Positions 33,541 through 46,248 of a stretch of 64,000 nucleotides of DNA are shown piece after piece (the first letter of the stretch is position 1; every line of letters starts with the position of its first letter). The stretch comes from Ephydatia muelleri (Eukaryota > Porifera > Demospongiae > Spongillida > Spongillidae), in NCBI GenBank assembly GCA_013339895.1, contig JABACO010000019.1, positions 650,688-714,687 of the forward strand, given 5' to 3'. The notes beneath the pieces were generated by a model. The model had not been told where the DNA came from, did not search any database, and saw only the letters and a list, made by a program, of their open reading frames with translations. The translations under genes were made by a program, and so were the position numbers.

Positions 33541-33894
33541 TTAATATTATTAACACCATGTGATGTACGTACATCAATGCATAATGGTTATTAATCTATT
33601 AATCAACTGTAATATGATGAGTTCAGTTGAGCTACAGCATTCACTGTTACTAAAGCCAAGCTGAGTCTCTCACATAAGATGGCAGTGGTGAAGGAAGCAA
33701 TGTAGACTGCCAAGGAGTTTTGTGTATTGTTTGCAGCATAGTGTGAGCAGCACTGTCATTCCAGTATTGAAATTAGCTAATTAGCTGGCTTTTTATTTAT
33801 GAACTTTACTACCCAGAAAAATTGTGTTTGTGTTAGCAGTAAATGGTAAAGTATCTAAATCAAGGTCCTTTAAAATCACTACAAAATATTTAAA

Positions 33895-34090
33895 ATGAAT
33901 GGAGGAGGGAGAAGGGGTGTTGGAGGAGGTACATGAGGGAGAAGGGGTGTTGGAGGGTACATGAGGGAGAAGGGGTGTTGGAGGAGGTACATGAGGGAGA
34001 AGGGGTGTTGGAGGAGGTACATGAGGGAGAAGGGGTGTTGGAGGAGGTACATGAGGGAGAAGCGGTGTTGGAGGAGATACATGAGGGAGG
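33895..34090. repeat. 31-bp minisatellite
   Basis: About six tandem units of 'gaggtacatgagggagaaggggtgttg' type (one shortened by three bases). It sits just upstream of the adhesion-GPCR-like exons and gives an artefactual minus-strand frame repeating SLMYLLQHPF. Confidence 0.88.
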
Positions 34091-34222
34091 ACATGTGTGA
34101 CAGAAGTTTAAGCACGAGAAAAAGGTATGGCCACTGAATTTGAAAAACCATCACTTCCTCCTCTTTCTCCCCTCCCTCCCTCCCTTCCACCATCTCTCCC
34201 TCTCTCCCTCCCCCTCTCTCTA

Positions 34223-37040
34223 GAACAGAATTGTATGTTGTGTTTACACCTTCTGTCCCAAGTGTACATATTCCAGTCCGACCAATCGTTTCATTTAGGC
34301 TGCATAGCCAAAGGGACTGGTGCACTCAGTGTGATTGGCTACTATAACCAGTCAGGATTTCAGGCCCCTGTTGGTTAGTTTCCTGTCTGTTCACAATGCA
34401 ATTTATTATTTTTATTTGTTGATTAGATTGCGATATAATTGCTGCATGTGTGTGTGTGACGTGTGTGACATGTATGAAGGTTGAACAATGGAAGTTCTTG
34501 TACCCATCTTCCCCTCCCTCCATACACCTCCTCCCCCTCCTGTAGATGTCATGGATACAGTTGACCTGCTCAATGGGATTCAGCGTGCAGATCAGGTGGT
34601 GTATGGCTGCATTGTCACTAACAAGATGGAAACAGTCTCAGCAATGTAACCCTCAGGATTGCAAGTGCATTTGCAAGCTTTCCTCCTCCATACCCTTCTA
34701 TTTCTTCTTCTCTCCTCTTCCTCCCTCCTCTCCCTCTTTCCACCTCCTCCTCCTCTGTTCTCAATAGGTGCATCTGGAGACCAATCTGATGCCTTCTGGC
34801 GTGGATCCATTCCAGTCATCTCTCAAATCACCCATGTTCTAGGGTCACTCACTTCAGCTCAGTTTCTTAGCACATTGGCACAGCTGTTTGCAGATGGGGC
34901 GTCCCTGTTTCCCGGGCTTTGGACAGCCAAGTGCTACAATGTTTCAAAGTGAGCTAAAAAACAAGGTCAAGTGTGTCCTTTAAAGCTGGTCACACACCAC
35001 CACCCCTCAGGCAACAGATTGATATAGCCACGACCTGGACAGAATTGAGTGCAGAATTTCCTGCTTCAGCTCCAACCTTACAGACCAAGTCTATCCTCCC
35101 TTCTCTGTGGCAGTGGATGTGGTGGGTGTGGTCCAGGCCTATGTCAGTGCACAGCTAGGTGGGCTGGGTGGCCCCTCCCAGTTGTCCTTCTCTGTCGTCT
35201 CACGTAAGGAGTGACATGCTGTTTGCATATTCGAACCTTTTATTAAAAAATACCATCACCACATGTATGCCTGCATATTCCAAGCACACACTCACATCAA
35301 CATAGCACACACATGCACACATGTACACTCATATACACAGTCACATTTACCCTAGCACACACACTCACACATATACACACACTCACACTCACACACACTA
35401 CACGTAAAGATGTGCATGCATTGCTTCCCATTACTTCTCACACATTAAAATAAAAGTTCTATTCATCATATTCCTGTTCTTTAGTGTCCACCTTATACTT
35501 GCAGGATATCAATTCTGTGACTCCAGTGTGACTACGTCACCACAGGGAAACTATAGCTGGCCTGAAGCATCTGGCATCTCTGTCATCAACTTACCATGTG
35601 CCTTTGGACCAAATAGCAACACTGTGTCCAGAGTGTGCTCTCTAAATGGAGTCTGGCAGGCACCTGATCTGACACGCTGTTCAACAGCGGCATCTGATCT
35701 GTTCAGGAAACTGGTATGCAATTGGCCTCTTATCAGGCCATGTGTGTCCCCACCCCATATCAATTTGGTTGCTGCATGTCTCGCTCACACTCTCATCTCC
35801 TCATCCGCACTCATCCTCTCTCCCCTCATCCTCTTTCCCCCCTCCACACACACATACACATCACATCATGCATCTCTGTGTGTCATATGAGATTTCTGCT
35901 ACTCTCCAGGGCAGTATCATATTAGATGGTCAGGATATAGCTGATGTCTCTCAATCCTTAGTGGATGGGGTGACTATGGCTGGTGTGGCAGAACAATCAT
36001 TGCAAAACATAGCATTTGTTGGCGATATCTTGAATCAGAAAGCTGGACTTATCCAGAACATGTCCAACAGTTCTTTCTTGACAATAGCCAAGCAGGTAAG
36101 TGTGTCTGCATCACGTCTGCTTTAAGCCATGCAGTATGGGTATACCTGCACTACACATCCACACGATCTGTCTTAGGATTGCATGGAGCCCCTCACACAA
36201 ATGCAGTGCATGTTAACATAGGTAATATATTTTCAGGTTACACGTAACGCTGTGGCCATTTTGGACGTGGTGCAAGGATGGCCTCGAGAGACTATTACTC
36301 TGCAGGGAAGCGGGTATGATGTCTAGTCTTGCCACACAACACTCACCTCCTTCCAATCCTCCCATCTACACAACCATTGGCTATGCCTCTACATCATCTC
36401 ACTCAATAGGATCGTCCAATCACTGGAGAGGATGCTAACAGGGATTGCACAGAACAGTATCTTCACCAATTTTATGACCTCCGGCAAAACCATTGCATTG
36501 GATGCCAAGAAAGTGACACCATCTTTCTAGATAGACCCGTTTCATACACACTCTCTTATTAGGTTGATCTGAATGATGCAATTGTCAATGGCCAACATTT
36601 CACAGCCTCAAATGGTACATTCTGCTCTCAGCAACAAAACCCCTTTTCTATATCTCGCACTCTGGTTGCATGCTATTTTATTAAATATGGCATGTTATTA
36701 AGAATTAAGTACCCCACATTGGTACAAAATAATCGTATTTATGTGTGGTTCTGGACAACTCCCAGTGCATGTAAATAATATAATTATGATCATGATTGAG
36801 TCATTATTTGGCATTAAACCGTCATGTATACTTGCACTGTTAGGTTCGGATGGCTCCTGGGTCACGCTTCTCCTCAGGCTCCACCCCCTCCATTGGGGTA
36901 CTCATCACGATGTACTGAACGGCTGCATTTTTTCCGCTGAGAAGCATTTTATTAATTTGCCAGTGGTCGGGGCTAGTGTGGTAGTGAACAGCCATCAGTG
37001 GCCTCACTGATCCTGTCCAGATCACCAACAACTCCTTTCA
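34223..37040 (+). pseudogene. Adhesion-GPCR-like ectodomain exons (Ig-like, HormR, GAIN) without 7TM
   Basis: Exons with agreeing phases: 34223/34263-34373, from 34546, from 34768, from 35012, 35505-35713, 35910-36095, 36237-36313, 36410 to a stop at ~36529, 36563-36614, and from 36844. The second exon has an Ig-like VVYGCIVTN followed, one frame over, by GNSLSNVTLRIAS. The 35505 exon is a hormone-receptor (HormR) domain: YQFCDSS, GNYSWPEA, LPCAFG, RVCSLNGVWQAPDLTRC with four cysteines. 35910-37040 looks like a GAIN domain (helical GVTMAG..., later LPVVGASVVVN and GLTDPVQITNNSF). Family members normally continue with a GPS cleavage site and seven helices; none follow here before 38 kb. Frame breaks near 34628, 35090 and 36980 suggest assembly errors or decay. 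It could also be a receptor relative lacking the membrane part. Confidence 0.55.
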
Positions 37041-37107
37041 GGTAGCCACAAACATAGTATAAGATGGCAGGTGTTTTCTCCCTTTAATCATGTGTGTTGT
37101 GCATGCA

Positions 37108-37109
<2 letters not shown>

Positions 37110-37156
<47 letters not shown>

Positions 37157-37205
37157 GCATGTGTTGTGTGTGTGTGTGTGTGCTTTGCATGTGTTGTGTG
37201 TGGCA
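37110..37205. repeat. (TG)n microsatellite
   Basis: TG tracts interrupted by 'ttttgcatgtgttg'. A smaller TG patch lies at 38176-38200. Confidence 0.9.
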
Positions 37206-38425
37206 TACTGTGTGCAACATTGTAATTCAAGTATTAAATTCAGCTAAATCGCTGATTTGTTATTCATGAACTTTACTACTTAGTAGTGTAAACTATAAAT
37301 GGTTAAGTTACTACATCAAAGCCCTCTAAAATCAATTTAAATATTGAATGTATTGTAAATGTACATATGAATATATGAATATAAACATTTGTTATTAGTC
37401 CTTGAATAGAACTGATCATTGATTTCAACAACCTAAAACAATTTTGAGAGTTTTTGAAGTTAAATTTAAATTTTATGATGCAATACATCACATGGCCCCT
37501 CTCATAAGCTGCAATTGTTTACTTCTTCCACTTGTGCTAAGGTGATAGATGAGACTTCTCTGACCAGTGGCATAGAAGAGTTGTCCAGCAATGTCAGGCT
37601 GACAGAGAACTGTCATCCACAAAGCACTAACACAAAGGTCTCTCCTGCATAAACAGAACATTTAAACTATGAATATTCAATAATATTTTGTGGACCACCA
37701 GGCATTTTGTCTCATTAAAAAAACAAACAAAAAAAAAACACTGGAGTAGATACCCCTGACTACCGAAGTACATAAATAACAAAGAAAAACAAAAAGTGGT
37801 ACATATCAATTTAGAGATTGGGAAGAATTTTGGATCAACATTCTGCTCCATTGGACAAACTGGTGTTGTGGGATGGGAGGGAGGGGGACAAAGGAGTCAG
37901 GTAATGCAAAAATGGCAGTCACCCAGACTTGCGTCTGGTTTGATTGGACAATGATAACTATTGTTATTGATAACGTGTGACATCAATGCACATGGTTATT
38001 AATCTGCTGTAATATGGCACTTAACGATGAGTTAGCAGAGAGCTCTACATTCACTCTTACTAAGGCCAGGCTGAGTCTTTCACATAAGATCAAAGTGATG
38101 AATGAAGCAATGTAGTCTACCAAGGAGTGATGTATGTTGTGTGTGTATTATGTGTTGTGTGCGGCATAGTATATATGTGTATGTGTGTGTGTGTGTGTGC
38201 ATGTGTATGTGCGTTGTGGCATGCCTCAGCTTGTTTTGTGCATGCATCACACATGTTCTATGCATGCACAGATATTATACATACACTATCTATGATGCAT
38301 GCATCACACATGTTTCCCACATGCATGCAGGTCCTATGCATTGCCGCAGTTTTTTTTAAAGGGAAGTAAAACCCGTAAATGAAAAACAAGGAACACTTCT
38401 GCAGCACATGTAACAACTTGTCATA

Positions 38426-39298
38426 TTACTCCAGCCCCAAATCTTCTATTTCATTGTTGGTGGATTGCTGCTCTTCATCTTCAAGGGTACTTCTACTGTC
38501 ATCATCCTCATGTGGCCGCATATTCACCTCTTCTGTCCTCCAGAGGTCCATTTCTGTATTCGTCTTCATCAACTGAAGCTTTTGTTCTGCGTCCCGACAC
38601 TTCTGGTTGCATTTCCGTTTGAGAATCTTCATATCAAAGCTATCAGAACCAAAACGTTTCTTGACATAGTCTAAAAATAACAATATATTATTTCAATAGC
38701 TAGTCTCAATTCTATATGCACATACCAATAAGCCTCTTCCTCCTATCTTCAGTCAATGCTGGTTTAGAGCTTTTTTTTTGGAAAAACCAGTGACTAGCTT
38801 ACTCCTCCTTTGAGAAAAATACATCCAATAGCCCTGTGCTTTTGAATATGGTGTATAAGTATTTATTTGAACCATCTTCACAATATTCCTATGGTAGGAA
38901 TTGCATAATTGTTGTTAAGTTAACATCACTTGCCTTAACAAATTTTCTTTATTTCTTTAAGCTCATTTTCAATATGTCTCTATAGAGGCTGGAAATGCAG
39001 AATATGTCATTGCATGTAACAGCATATCATAGTTTGCTGTATTGAACATACTGCAGGAATTGAAGATTCAGTTTTTCTAAGGGATGATCCACCTATAGTT
39101 CCTGCATGTATTAATAAATTTGTATTTTAGAAGTACAAGCGAATCTCACTTGCAACACAACTGATCCTTTGGTACATTTTTATGTACCTCCTTTGTTGGT
39201 TGACATTGATCAGATGATTTTTTATTTGACGTTGAATATGAATCTGCTTTTTCAGTGTCCCCTTGCAATTGGGACTGACCTGCTTGACTTTTAGCAAC
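38426..39298 (-). CDS. BEN-domain-like protein, C-terminal exons (partial)
   Basis: Three minus-strand exons: 39298-39188 (Gln/Ser/Lys-rich), one ending at the donor at 38726, and 38670-38426 with the stop. The last two join in phase to KPALTEDRRKRLIDYVKKRF then KCNQKCRDAEQK, which resembles the C-terminal half of BEN domains (K-P-A-L...Y-V-x-x-R-F...N-Q-K-C-R), a DNA- and protein-binding fold in chromatin factors. A Glu/Asp-rich tail follows. A diverged duplicate of the 39188-39298 exon region appears near 39400-39540, with VLSVIPTVRDLVKIV in one frame, so the locus has been partly duplicated. The upstream start was not found. Assignment to the BEN family is from pattern memory. Confidence 0.5.
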
Positions 39299-39540
39299 CT
39301 GCATATAAATATATAGTGTGTATTTTATCAAGTACATGTAAATCTCACTTGCAACACAACTGATCCTTTGGCTGTTCTAAGAAAATCTGATACCTTTTTA
39401 TATAGGTACTGTTGTTCAAGATAGAAAAGTGTTCCATTGACATTGAAGGTGGATCTGCTTCTTCTTATTCCCCTCGCGGATTGGGTTTGACCTGTTAACT
39501 ATTTTAACTAGATCCCGCACTGTTGGAATGACAGAAAGCA

Positions 39541-41169
39541 CTTGCTGATTTTGATTTCTTCCTTCCTTGTTTCTGTCGTACCACAAAATGTTACAGGGTA
39601 TTCGCTTCCATGATCACTGAGCAAGAAATCTGATGCTTCGTTAACTCTTTGTCCGCGAAAAAGTTAAAGTCATTATGTGAAGTTGGGCTTCAGAAGTGCA
39701 GCAATCTTCAATTCACCTGTTTGTGCACACTTCACTATCACAGTTCCTGATGCAACGCATGAGCCAACATGTGACATACACAATGTTCAGTGGTATAGAA
39801 AACGTTCTCTATAAGAAAGTGTCATTTATGTTATAGCCATATCCATACTCGCATGACAGCTGGAGCTGGATTGGTTGCTGCAGTACAGCTATACAAATTG
39901 GACACATCAGCATGTTCATGTCGATCTGATATTACTTGTACATGTGCCAAGGCTGGGTATGGATGCCTTGCTAAAACTGGTGGGGTACTAGGGCTTCAAC
40001 CAGTGCTTTAGTAACCTTTTGTCCGTCCAGGCCTAAAAGTATAGAGAGGATTGCACACCTACAAAAATATTGTGTTATTTTGGCACATGTACATATATTG
40101 GAAAGTTACAGTGTGTAGGGCTGCACACTGCACTGTATGGGGTTTGACACTAACAATGCGACAACATGCAAAACATCTGGGGGTGGGTCTCAACAGCATC
40201 ATTTGCAACGTCAATATCGAAGGCTGTCATTAAGTCCTTTGAATAGAAGCAGCACGCATATTTGTTTTCCTGTTTTACCCTTAGCTTTGAGAGCCTTTAG
40301 CCTACACTAATATACACTCATAATTCCTCACATCGTCACGACTGATGCACATTATTCATGAATTGATGTGGTGATCGTGCCAACCTCACATATGGCACCT
40401 AAAGATAAAAGAATATTTGGATGTACCAGTGAATGCTCTCTTTCCAGTATAATTTTGAAAGGCACTTTATATTAGAGCGGAATCGGAGAACGAAAGCCAG
40501 ATTACAATACAACCCTTTGGTTGCGTAACGCGTAGTACATCGACGTTTTTACAGTGTACACATGTGTTTGATATATTGCAGATAGTACATAAGTTTACCT
40601 AACTACTAATAGCCTTTTTGTGTGCATTGGATACACCAGATGTGGAAAGTTTGTGCTTGAAAGTTAATGAGCTCTGAAGCCGCAAGGATTCGAGCAAGGA
40701 TTGTATTAGTTAATAATCTTTGGTTCGAGCTACTAGCTGGTTCAAGTAGACAACGATAAAATAAATAATTGCACACTGCCATGAGGCATCCATATATGAT
40801 CAATTTTTGCAACGAAATTGATCCAGCTGGATTAATTTTTGCGTGACAGGGACCCACACTACAATGTACTGAATTGGCTTTTTAATTGTCTTGAGCCAAA
40901 GAAATATCCAGACTCTAATTTTTGTTTTAAATGAAGCTATAAAAAGTTAATAGCCTTAACAATTCTCTAATAGGTTCAGTCTGTAACCTACGTATTGTTT
41001 TTTTTTAATTTAATTTTATTTTTTTACCAATGATGTTTAAAGTTTGCTTTGCCTGGCATTGCATGTCCTTAAATTTTCATATTTGTGTTTCTTTTTCCAA
41101 ATAAATCTAAGAATAGTATTAAAATATTGTAATTAAATCACTAACAATTTCTTTACATTGTACATGTAG
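39541..41169. other. No gene recognised
   Basis: A/T-rich with weak open frames on both strands. The N-terminal exons of the amine oxidase that follows should lie here, but I could not find a GxGxxG FAD-binding segment. Confidence 0.35.
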
Positions 41170-42325
41170 ATACCTACTATGATGCTTGTATGAAGCCAGT
41201 AAAAGATGAAATTCAATATGCCAGTGGTGGTAAACCAACTTCTGATGATTGGGCTCTTTGGACGAAACGATGGAGTCGGTTCTCTACGTTGGAGTTTCTT
41301 ACAGATACCTACGAAATTATCATTCAGAAGCTGAAGGAGGACACTATGCTCTCAGAGGATCACATTCTTGAGCCTCTCAAGAAACTTCTTCCCTGGCCAA
41401 GACAAGCAGTCATTGGTTTCCTAGCCTATAATTACACTACGGGACTAGATGGAAGTTTTATTGAACTTCTGCGTGATGATCTAGGACAGTGGTGGCATAC
41501 TCCAATGCATACTCTTGAAGGCGGTCTCTCTTCACTTCCTTGGGCCTTTACCAAAGATAAGCGTGTGGTTGAGCTTGAAACCAAAATTGAATTTGGATCA
41601 TTTGTTACAGACATAAAATACGATACAACATCAAACCCAGGGCGGGTAAAAGTACAAGCTCGAAATGACACCTTTCAGCAGCAAATTGACACCTTCGAAG
41701 GATATGCTGCTATCATCACTTTGCCTCTCAACATCATCCGACAGCTGACTTTTTCACCACCGCTGTCACCTGGTTTTGCTGATGCACTCATGAATATTAG
41801 CTATAGTCCATCCACAAAGATCTTACTGTAATGTAAGGAAAGATTCTGGGAGAACAAAGATATATATGTTTCACAACCCTCCCAATAGGACAGCTGCATT
41901 ACCCCAGCAACCCAGACAAAAAGAAGGGTGGCCGTGGTATCTTGATGTGCTATACATGGAAACAAGAGTGTCTTTTATTTGGGTCACAGCCCAAAGAAAT
42001 AGCAATTGCAAGGGCAGTTGAAGACATTTCACTCATTCATCCTGAAATGAAGAAGAATTTTGAAGTAGGAACCGTCCAAGCATGGTACTCCGACCCAACT
42101 GCTCAGGGTGGTTTTGCTAGTTTGCAGCCATTTCAAATCCATCTCATTAATGATTACCTATTGCATCCATACCCAAACCCTGATGAACCTCCAAAAATGG
42201 CTGCTCATTTTCATACTCCTCTTCCTCTTCCTCCTCCTCCTCCTTTATACTTTGCTGGTGAGGCAATCTCCTACACAAATGGATGGATCCAAGGAGCCCT
42301 GGAGTGCTGCATATCAGTTCTATAG
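41170..42325 (+). pseudogene. Flavin amine oxidase / L-amino-acid-oxidase-like, C-terminal part, broken
   Basis: Begins after an acceptor-like 'acatgtag' and reads MKPVKDEIQYASGG on. Family marks: TLEGGLSSLPWAF (substrate-domain loop), AAIITLPLNIIRQLTFSPPL (FAD-domain strand), STKILL...RFWE, WYSDP and the C-terminal FAD motif YFAGEAISYTNGWIQGALE. The nearest relatives in style are the FAD-dependent monoamine/L-amino-acid oxidases that deaminate amines or amino acids to give H2O2. Two faults: an in-frame TAA at 41829-41831, where relatives have Gln before Cys/Phe-Lys-Glu-Arg, and a frame change between about 41880 and 41925. About 375 codons lack an intron, unlike neighbouring genes, so a processed or transferred origin is possible. 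The N-terminal dinucleotide-binding part is missing. Confidence 0.7.
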
Positions 42326-42329
42326 CCGT

Positions 42330-42649
42330 AACGAATCCTACGAAGCTAATAAAAAAACAACCTAAGTGACAATAAAAAATAATCTTCTGGACTAAAATTA
42401 ATATGTGCATTGTAGTGAACTGAGATTTTAGTGGATCTATTTTAGATTGTTTGTGCGGTATATGATTGAGGGCAATTGAGAATATGAAGCAAGCATGGGT
42501 TCAACAATTAGAACTGAAATCATAGTGCTAATACAATAACATTTAACTATTATACTGTGCCTCATGTCATGGGACGCCAGTGGACCACATACACATATAT
42601 GTACCTTCATCTTTGGCAGAGGTCTGGACCTCACATTCATTTAGCCCGG

Positions 42650-42684
<35 letters not shown>

Positions 42685-45340
42685 GAGCCCTCGCATTTAA
42701 TCACATACAAGTAGAAGGTCTAACTCACTTTTGGCGAAATACAAATACAGGTGGGAGGGGGGGGGGGGTTAATCTGTATGTTCAAAGGGATCCTGGCCCT
42801 CCATCATCTGACCAGACTTCCTCTCCCAAACTGTCTCAAGTTCAAGAAGACACGTCATCATTTCGATTGGAACTGTTCAATAAATGTCTGAGTTCACTTG
42901 CAAGCATGAATCTTGTGCAGAAAACAATTTTTGCATTTCCTTGGTGAATTGGTTGTGGTATTGCTAAGGGAGATTGGAATTTATACTTCAATTCCATTGT
43001 ATACCTGAGCTGCAGCAGACACAAGGAAGAACTAGGGGGTCCATTCCTTCCTCTTCCTAATGGGCTATATATGTATTATAAGGCTCTAAATGTACAACAA
43101 GTGCACAGACCCATATTGGCTAAGCCGCTTTACTTTCAAAAGTGCTCCTAATTCACACTGAAAATTACTGGACCTTGCTCAACACAAGAACATCTAAGGT
43201 TGTAGCTGGTATGTAGGCCTTCAGCTCAGGCATGTTCTAGATCTTAGATATTCCTTCACTCTAGTTCTTTTACTTCCCATTATGGCAGATGTGGAATGGA
43301 ATGTTGATCCTGGAGTGGAATGCGAGTTCAAATACAAGGTGGTAGAATCCATTTGAATTCTATTCTAGATGACATCATCTATACCATCTTGGTTTTTGAT
43401 TCACAGCATTCCTGTATTGCTAGGAGAAGAATAGATGGGAGGGAAGGTGAGGTGAGGGAGAGGGAAGGTGAGGTGAGGTGGGGCAAGAGGCAAAGTGTGC
43501 TATTTGCAAACAAAGTTAGATCAAACATGCCTGCCATACAGTCAGTGCTGAGACCAATGACATGTTGTAAGTGCAGCCTGAAATTACAACAAAGCCTTAC
43601 TAAGATCAGATGTCATGTGCCTTCGTGGTTCCAGCTCATCATACCACAAGCCACAACATCTATTTGAAACATCCAATGACCTTGCAATTGCTGACAGCAA
43701 GGTCGATCTCACAGCTATGCAAAACTGACGTCATTATTTCTTTATTTCTTTATTATATTTTTGTTCAAAAAGGAACGAAAAAACTAAATCAGTCTCAGCA
43801 GAGAGGAGGAAATGAGGGGTAAGAGAAGGTACAATTGTGTGTATGTGAGGGTGTGATCTTTTACATTGTAACACCACATTCATCTTAGCTACAATTTAAT
43901 CATTGCTGACTGGCTTTTCTCACATGCAGTTCCGTATGGCAGTTAGTGAAAGGATGGGATGGAAAGGAGGGTGATAAAGGAGGGGAGGGGTTAAAATGGG
44001 TGGGGTGTGGGGGAAGGGACTACACATTCATTCACTTAGCAGAGACTATGCCCACTCAATGAACACACACATAAATGAAGCTGTGGATAAGGGGAGAGGG
44101 AGGGTGGAGAAATCATGGTGGCAAGTGCCTATGATGATGGGTTACTCCTACACACCCATCATTCTTCTGAGCACCTGCAAAGATCAGGGTATACTGCATG
44201 TGAGGGTGTTATATGTGTGGATGTGAGTGTTGTGTGGGGTGTACTGATGCATGTGAGAGTATATTATTTGATTTGTGTTTGAATGTTGTGCATGCGAGAG
44301 TGTTGTGTGGTGTTTATGTATGTGAGAGTATGTGAGAGTTGTCAGTTCGATGCGAGTGGGTTGCGTGGGGTGTGTTCATGCGAGAGTATTACATGTTATG
44401 TGTTACGTGTGGGTGTGTTTGTATGGGGTGCTGGTTTTAATAACAGATGTGATGACAATATATGCAGAGGGGTGTGTGAACTAATGAGAACGTATTGGAT
44501 GTTTGCCATGTGCACATGTCCAAGTGTTTAAACTGAAGACAGGTGTTGCAACTACATAACCAAGGATGTAAAGAATAATCCAGCCACAGTACAGACACAC
44601 TCCTCTCAATGTGTGATGATGGTTGCAATTGAATTTCCAGCCCTGGCCTCCAGTCATATGAAGCACATCATACCAATTGAAACACCCCATCCTAGTGGAA
44701 GCTTTAGTCGTGCACTATGACTAGAAACAAAGCAGTTATAAAATATATGGTTAGGAGGCTGGTCCGGTGTCTTTATCAATGTCAGTGTTTGTATTAATTC
44801 AGTCTAGATATGTTAAGATAGCCTGTGGCTTTCCCATTACATAAATGTGGCTTTACAAGAATCTACCTTTTAGGGAGCAAGCAACGTGTTCACTACAATT
44901 TGTGAGGTTTGTAGCTTGTGCATGCAGACATAAATGGACTTTATAGTTAAATGTGTTGACACCGTTTTGTTACAGATGGCTCAGTACACATCCACAAGTG
45001 ATTGAGAATTTGAGATGCTGCAGACACTGTCCGTACGTGATGTATATTAAACATTTTCGACAACACTTATCTAAAATAACGTCATCCAAATTTATATAAC
45101 TGTTCTACGTCAGTGTACATCATGCAGTGCATGAGATAATTTTATACAAGTCAATTAAAATAATCCCCTTCTTTCTTTTAGCAAAGCACCTCACCACAGA
45201 TATGTGGATAATTAGCGTTACACTCCACAGAGATACAAACACAGCAGCAGTGGTTTTGTGGTTAATTGTAACCGGATGTGTGGCTGAGTGGATGCTCTGG
45301 TATCATGAAGGCAGATAATGGAAGGAGCTGTTTGAGGGCT
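42330..45340. other. No gene seen; G homopolymers
   Basis: Contains a G run of >30 (42652-42683) and another at 42758-42768, a GT-rich patch (44215-44420), and A/T-rich sequence. No exon or element boundary is convincing. Confidence 0.45.
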
Positions 45341-45419
45341 TTCCAAAATAGGTTCGATGATAGGTTCGTATTTCGATCTCCAGCGCACATGATGAGACAG
45401 TTTAATCACCAACCATTGC

Positions 45420-46028
45420 TATAACGACGACACAAAAATAATAAACATTGCTGGGCCGTACCAGAGTGAAAACGTTTCCACGATCGCAACGTTAACGTTG
45501 TCGTCGTTGACGTTGACAAAAAAGGAACAAACACCTATTCTGTTAACTCCGTAAGTGTGGGTTATCAGCGGTACCGATGCTATCGGCGCCGGGACGAGTA
45601 GCGAGGTCACAACGTACACCACTTCATATTTCTTCCGGTTCTTGTAGAATACTGCAAAATAGAAGAGATGGAAGGATACCCAGGTAGTGAACTTAAGTGA
45701 AGAGAACTTTCACCCATCGCATGTAGGCCTATATGGTCATCCATCCGACTGCTGCCGGTACGTTAATTAATTTACCGTACACACACGACAATACTAGTAC
45801 ACTTCTGTATTTTTTTCTGTAGTTAACAAAAACGATTTGGAAGATCTCAACGGTGGCAAAGGCCAACGAAGCCAATACCTGATATAGAGTGCCAATCGAT
45901 AGCCGGACTGCTGATTACTTATGACGGATCACCAAAAAAGCTGCCAGCAGGCATACGAGTACAGAAACACTGTTGGTCGCAGTGCCTATTAGCTCTGTGG
46001 TAAAAGTATAGGAAAGATTGCCACTCAT
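45420..46028 (-). pseudogene. Decayed 7TM receptor, paralogue of the downstream GPCR
   Basis: Starts MSGNLSYTFTTELIG at 46028, with a first hydrophobic segment (VSVLVCLLAAFLVI), an in-frame TAA at 45917-45915, then a second segment (LYQVLASLAFATVEIFQIVF) in the same frame. A further piece after an acceptor-like site (~45650) has VVYVVTSLLVPAPIASVPLI, THTYGVNRIGVC and SLWYGPAMFIIFV, which align with the fourth and fifth helices of the intact gene at 46249-47238 (LIHGSYGLGRVWCW). A stop ends it near 45420. Tandem duplication followed by loss is the simplest reading. Confidence 0.6.
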
Positions 46029-46248
46029 CTCAAAATGCTATATAGGTATGTATACATATACGACGGTTCCCATGCACATGCCATGCACTGTTAATAATTC
46101 CTGCTGTGTACTTTGCCGGCCGGTCGGCACTATACATGGATCATTAATTAACCAGCCTCCTGGATGTTGCATGCATGATATGCAAGAACTATAGTATAAT
46201 GTGTTTTTATGTTACATATAATGCATGCGCATGAAAGCTTCAATCCAG

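Noticed and set aside
33879..34325. Minus-strand repeat protein with SLMYLLQHPF units
   Set aside because: It is the translation of a 31-bp minisatellite. Spliced exons of the adhesion-GPCR-like gene on the plus strand begin just after it.
39541..41169. N-terminal exons of the amine oxidase
   Set aside because: No dinucleotide-binding GxGxxG motif or in-phase exon could be identified, so none is claimed.
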